From: an uncultured Oscillibacter sp.
GTDB lineage: Bacteria; Bacillota; Clostridia; Oscillospirales; Oscillospiraceae
Length of the DNA: 7,029 nucleotides
Direction: 5' to 3'
Assembly: GCA_946494635.1 (NCBI GenBank)
Contig: CAMMCS010000102.1
Location: 1 to 7,029 of the forward strand
Positions within the stretch are counted from its first letter, which is position 1. Every line of letters begins with the position of its first letter. The notes under the pieces were generated by a model. The model was not told the DNA's origin. It did no database searches and saw only the letters and a program-made list of their open reading frames with translations. Shown piece after piece: positions 5,597-7,029 of this stretch. The position numbers and the translations under genes are program-made.

Positions 5597-6322
5597 TCAG
5601 ATCTCGTCAATGGTGTAGACGCTCTCCAGTTCGGAAATCGCCGCCAGAAGCCGCACATGTGCCCGCCGTCCCGGCAGACGGACGGCGAATACCGCGCTGG
5701 GATTTTTGGAGCGTTCCTCCCTGCCCCGGTCCAGATCCACCTCGTAAATCTGTCCCCCCTGGGACTTGATGCGGCCGATGATGTCGCCCAGGTCGTCCAG
5801 CGTCCGGAACTCCACATACAGGTTCATGTTCCTGGCATTCTCAATCACCGCGTCCTCCACAAAGGGCAGCAGCCGATTGGTCAGCAGGATCAGGGCAAAG
5901 CCCAACAGGACGCACTCATAAAATCCGGCCCCGATGGCAAGGCCCATGCAGGCGGAGGCCCACAGCCCGGCCGCGGTGGTCAGGCCCTTTACCTCCTGCT
6001 TGCCGGTGACGATGATCGTCCCCGCGCCCAGAAAGCCAATGCCGTTGATGACCTGGGCGCCGAAGCGGGACACATCCGTCCGCAGGCCGATCAGTTCAGC
6101 CGTCTCATGCCACGCCCCTGTCACCATATAGAACTCATACTGGCTCAGCAGCATGGTCAGGGCCGCCCCCAGGCATACCAGCATATAGGTCCGAAATCCG
6201 GCCGGCCGGCGCTTGCGCTCCCGCTCCAGCCCGATAAACCCGCCGAAGAGCATCGCCAGCACCAGGCGAAGCAGAATCGAGGCCACATTCATCTCCCGCA
6301 GATAGGCCAATTCCTCCCACAT
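5597..6322 (-). CDS. MgtC/SapB-family membrane protein (upstream paralogue)
   Basis: This 241-residue protein is a clear paralogue of the next gene: GGFIGLERERKRRPAGFRTY (27-46), NGIGFLGAGTIIV (93-105) and VKGLTTAAGLWASA (111-124) align almost exactly with it. It has the same layout of hydrophobic helices to about residue 155 and a soluble C-terminal domain to the end. It differs by a longer loop (about 68-85, containing WHETAELIGLRTD) and a diverged C-terminal domain. The ATG at 6322 is chosen because GGGAGGAG lies about 9 nt upstream; the frame stays open to 6409, but that extension has no ribosome binding site or family similarity. The two proteins may work as partners or respond to different signals. 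Confidence 0.92.
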   Translation of the reverse strand: MWEELAYLREMNVASILLRLVLAMLFGGFIGLERERKRRPAGFRTYMLVCLGAALTMLLSQYEFYMVTGAWHETAELIGLRTDVSRFGAQVINGIGFLGAGTIIVTGKQEVKGLTTAAGLWASACMGLAIGAGFYECVLLGFALILLTNRLLPFVEDAVIENARNMNLYVEFRTLDDLGDIIGRIKSQGGQIYEVDLDRGREERSKNPSAVFAVRLPGRRAHVRLLAAISELESVYTIDEI

Positions 6323-6412
6323 GGTGAGACTCCTCCCTTCTGATGCCGCCCAATGAAAACGGCAGGAGCGGAAGATCAGCAGCGCTGTTTTTCCCCTCCT
6401 GCGCCCCATTTG

Positions 6413-6491
6413 ATACGAAAACGAATACGGTTCTCGAATTTTGCAAAAAACAGAAAAATCAGACGTTTATTCTTTTTAAATATTCGTATTC
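6413..6491. repeat. CGAATA/TATTCG inverted repeats in the mgtC-pair leader
   Basis: On the plus strand ATACGAA (6413-6419) and GAATACG (6423-6429) lie close together. Facing them, TATTCGTATTC (6481-6491) is complementary to both: TTCGTAT (6483-6489) pairs with the first and CGTATTC (6485-6491) with the second, so the two pairings exclude each other. In RNA read on the minus strand this would sit at the very 5' end of the leader. Function is not known. Confidence 0.5.
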
Positions 6492-6495
6492 TTTA

Positions 6496-6524
6496 TGTTT
6501 ATCACAACTCCACGCAAAAGTCAA
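6496..6524 (-). promoter_or_regulatory. Candidate promoter for the tandem MgtC-like genes
   Basis: On the minus strand TTGACT (6519-6524) is followed after 17 nt by TAAACA (6496-6501), with an extended -10 TGA. The -35 is strong and the -10 weak. The implied start near 6489 gives a leader of about 165 nt. Other AT-rich hexamers nearby could act instead. Confidence 0.5.
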
Positions 6525-6670
6525 GGTCTTCCCTGTTGAAGCAAAAATCTTTGTTTGTTTGCCTAAAGATGCCCTTCAAATTTTGGCTGTCCCACTATGT
6601 CTTCCGTCTTGCCAAGCCGTCCGCTCCCGCCCGCAGAATCCTGCGCTTTCGGCCCGGGCGGCACAGCTGC

Positions 6671-6715
6671 AAAAAAGCCCCGGCGCCCTGCCCGCTTCTG
6701 GGCAGGACGCCGGGG
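6671..6715 (-). terminator. Intrinsic terminator of asnS
   Basis: On the minus strand a 16-bp stem (arms 6700-6715 and 6678-6693, one G-U pair) with a 6-nt loop is followed by C and T6 (6671-6676). The GC-rich stem (CCCCGGCG at its base) lies 14 bp after the asnS stop codon. Confidence 0.95.
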
Positions 6716-6729
6716 TCGTTGATTTTCTG

Positions 6730-7029
<300 letters not shown>

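Larger units (their letters stand above)
6323..6670. other. Gene-free region between the MgtC-like pair and asnS
   Basis: No convincing gene is present. The stretch nearest the MgtC-like genes is a GC-rich leader with a 7-bp hairpin GCAGGAG/CTCCTGC (6362-6368 with 6396-6402). From 6410 to 6600 the DNA is markedly AT-rich and holds the candidate promoter and CGAATA/TATTCG repeats. Toward asnS it becomes GC-rich again, with overlapping hairpins at 6627-6661 (CCGCCCG/CGGGCGG around CGCAG-GATT-CTGCG on the minus strand). Plus-strand open frames here are low-complexity and lack ribosome binding sites. Confidence 0.65.

Noticed and set aside
5381..6343. A 320-codon plus-strand open frame antisense to both MgtC-like genes
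   Set aside because: It shows repeats such as GRPQADQ mirrored from the duplicated MgtC signature, no ribosome binding site and no recognisable protein. The repeat is explained by the paralogy on the other strand.
6323..6409. A longer N-terminus for the upstream MgtC-like protein
   Set aside because: The extension is in frame but has no ribosome binding site or family similarity, whereas GGGAGGAG stands correctly before the ATG at 6322.

Overview
The window looks like a GC-rich Clostridia chromosome, probably from a gut Oscillospiraceae-type bacterium. That is inferred from the gene set (YerC/YecD-type regulator, Hsp33, AGCS symporter behind a glycine riboswitch, AsnRS), strong AGGAGG-like ribosome binding sites, consensus sigma-A promoters and high GC. 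I see no mobile element, CRISPR array or defence locus. It is mostly housekeeping DNA, and I did not find a clearly undescribed system. The interesting material is regulatory.

Left part (1-2220, minus strand): a TrpR-superfamily YerC/YecD-like regulator, a class I SAM-dependent methyltransferase and Hsp33 (hslO) form a compact operon read right to left. Its promoter at 2154-2182 is TTTACG-17-TAAAAT. Directly after hslO lies a perfect-consensus promoter (TTGACA-17-TATAAT) for a tRNA-Val(TAC) that is cut by the left edge.

Middle (2205-3067, plus strand): one divergent gene encodes a DUF3298-type protein with no visible membrane anchor. The gap between it and the operon holds a perfect 16-bp palindrome. 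A strong bidirectional terminator at 3033-3067 separates this gene from the convergent symporter gene.

Centre (3119-4806, minus strand): an AGCS-family sodium:alanine/glycine symporter gene lies behind a long leader. The leader carries a tandem glycine riboswitch (the upstream aptamer unusually compact), an intrinsic terminator touching the Shine-Dalgarno sequence, and a 7-nt element that can pair either within aptamer II or with the terminator arm. The arrangement predicts that glycine turns the importer off. Two copies of a GACAGCTGTC palindrome, 21 bp apart, sit upstream of its promoter.

Right part (4892-6524, minus strand): two paralogous MgtC/SapB-family membrane protein genes lie in tandem, 12 bp apart, with a long AT-rich leader containing inverted repeats. 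Beyond them, the 3' end of asnS and its strong terminator run off the right edge.
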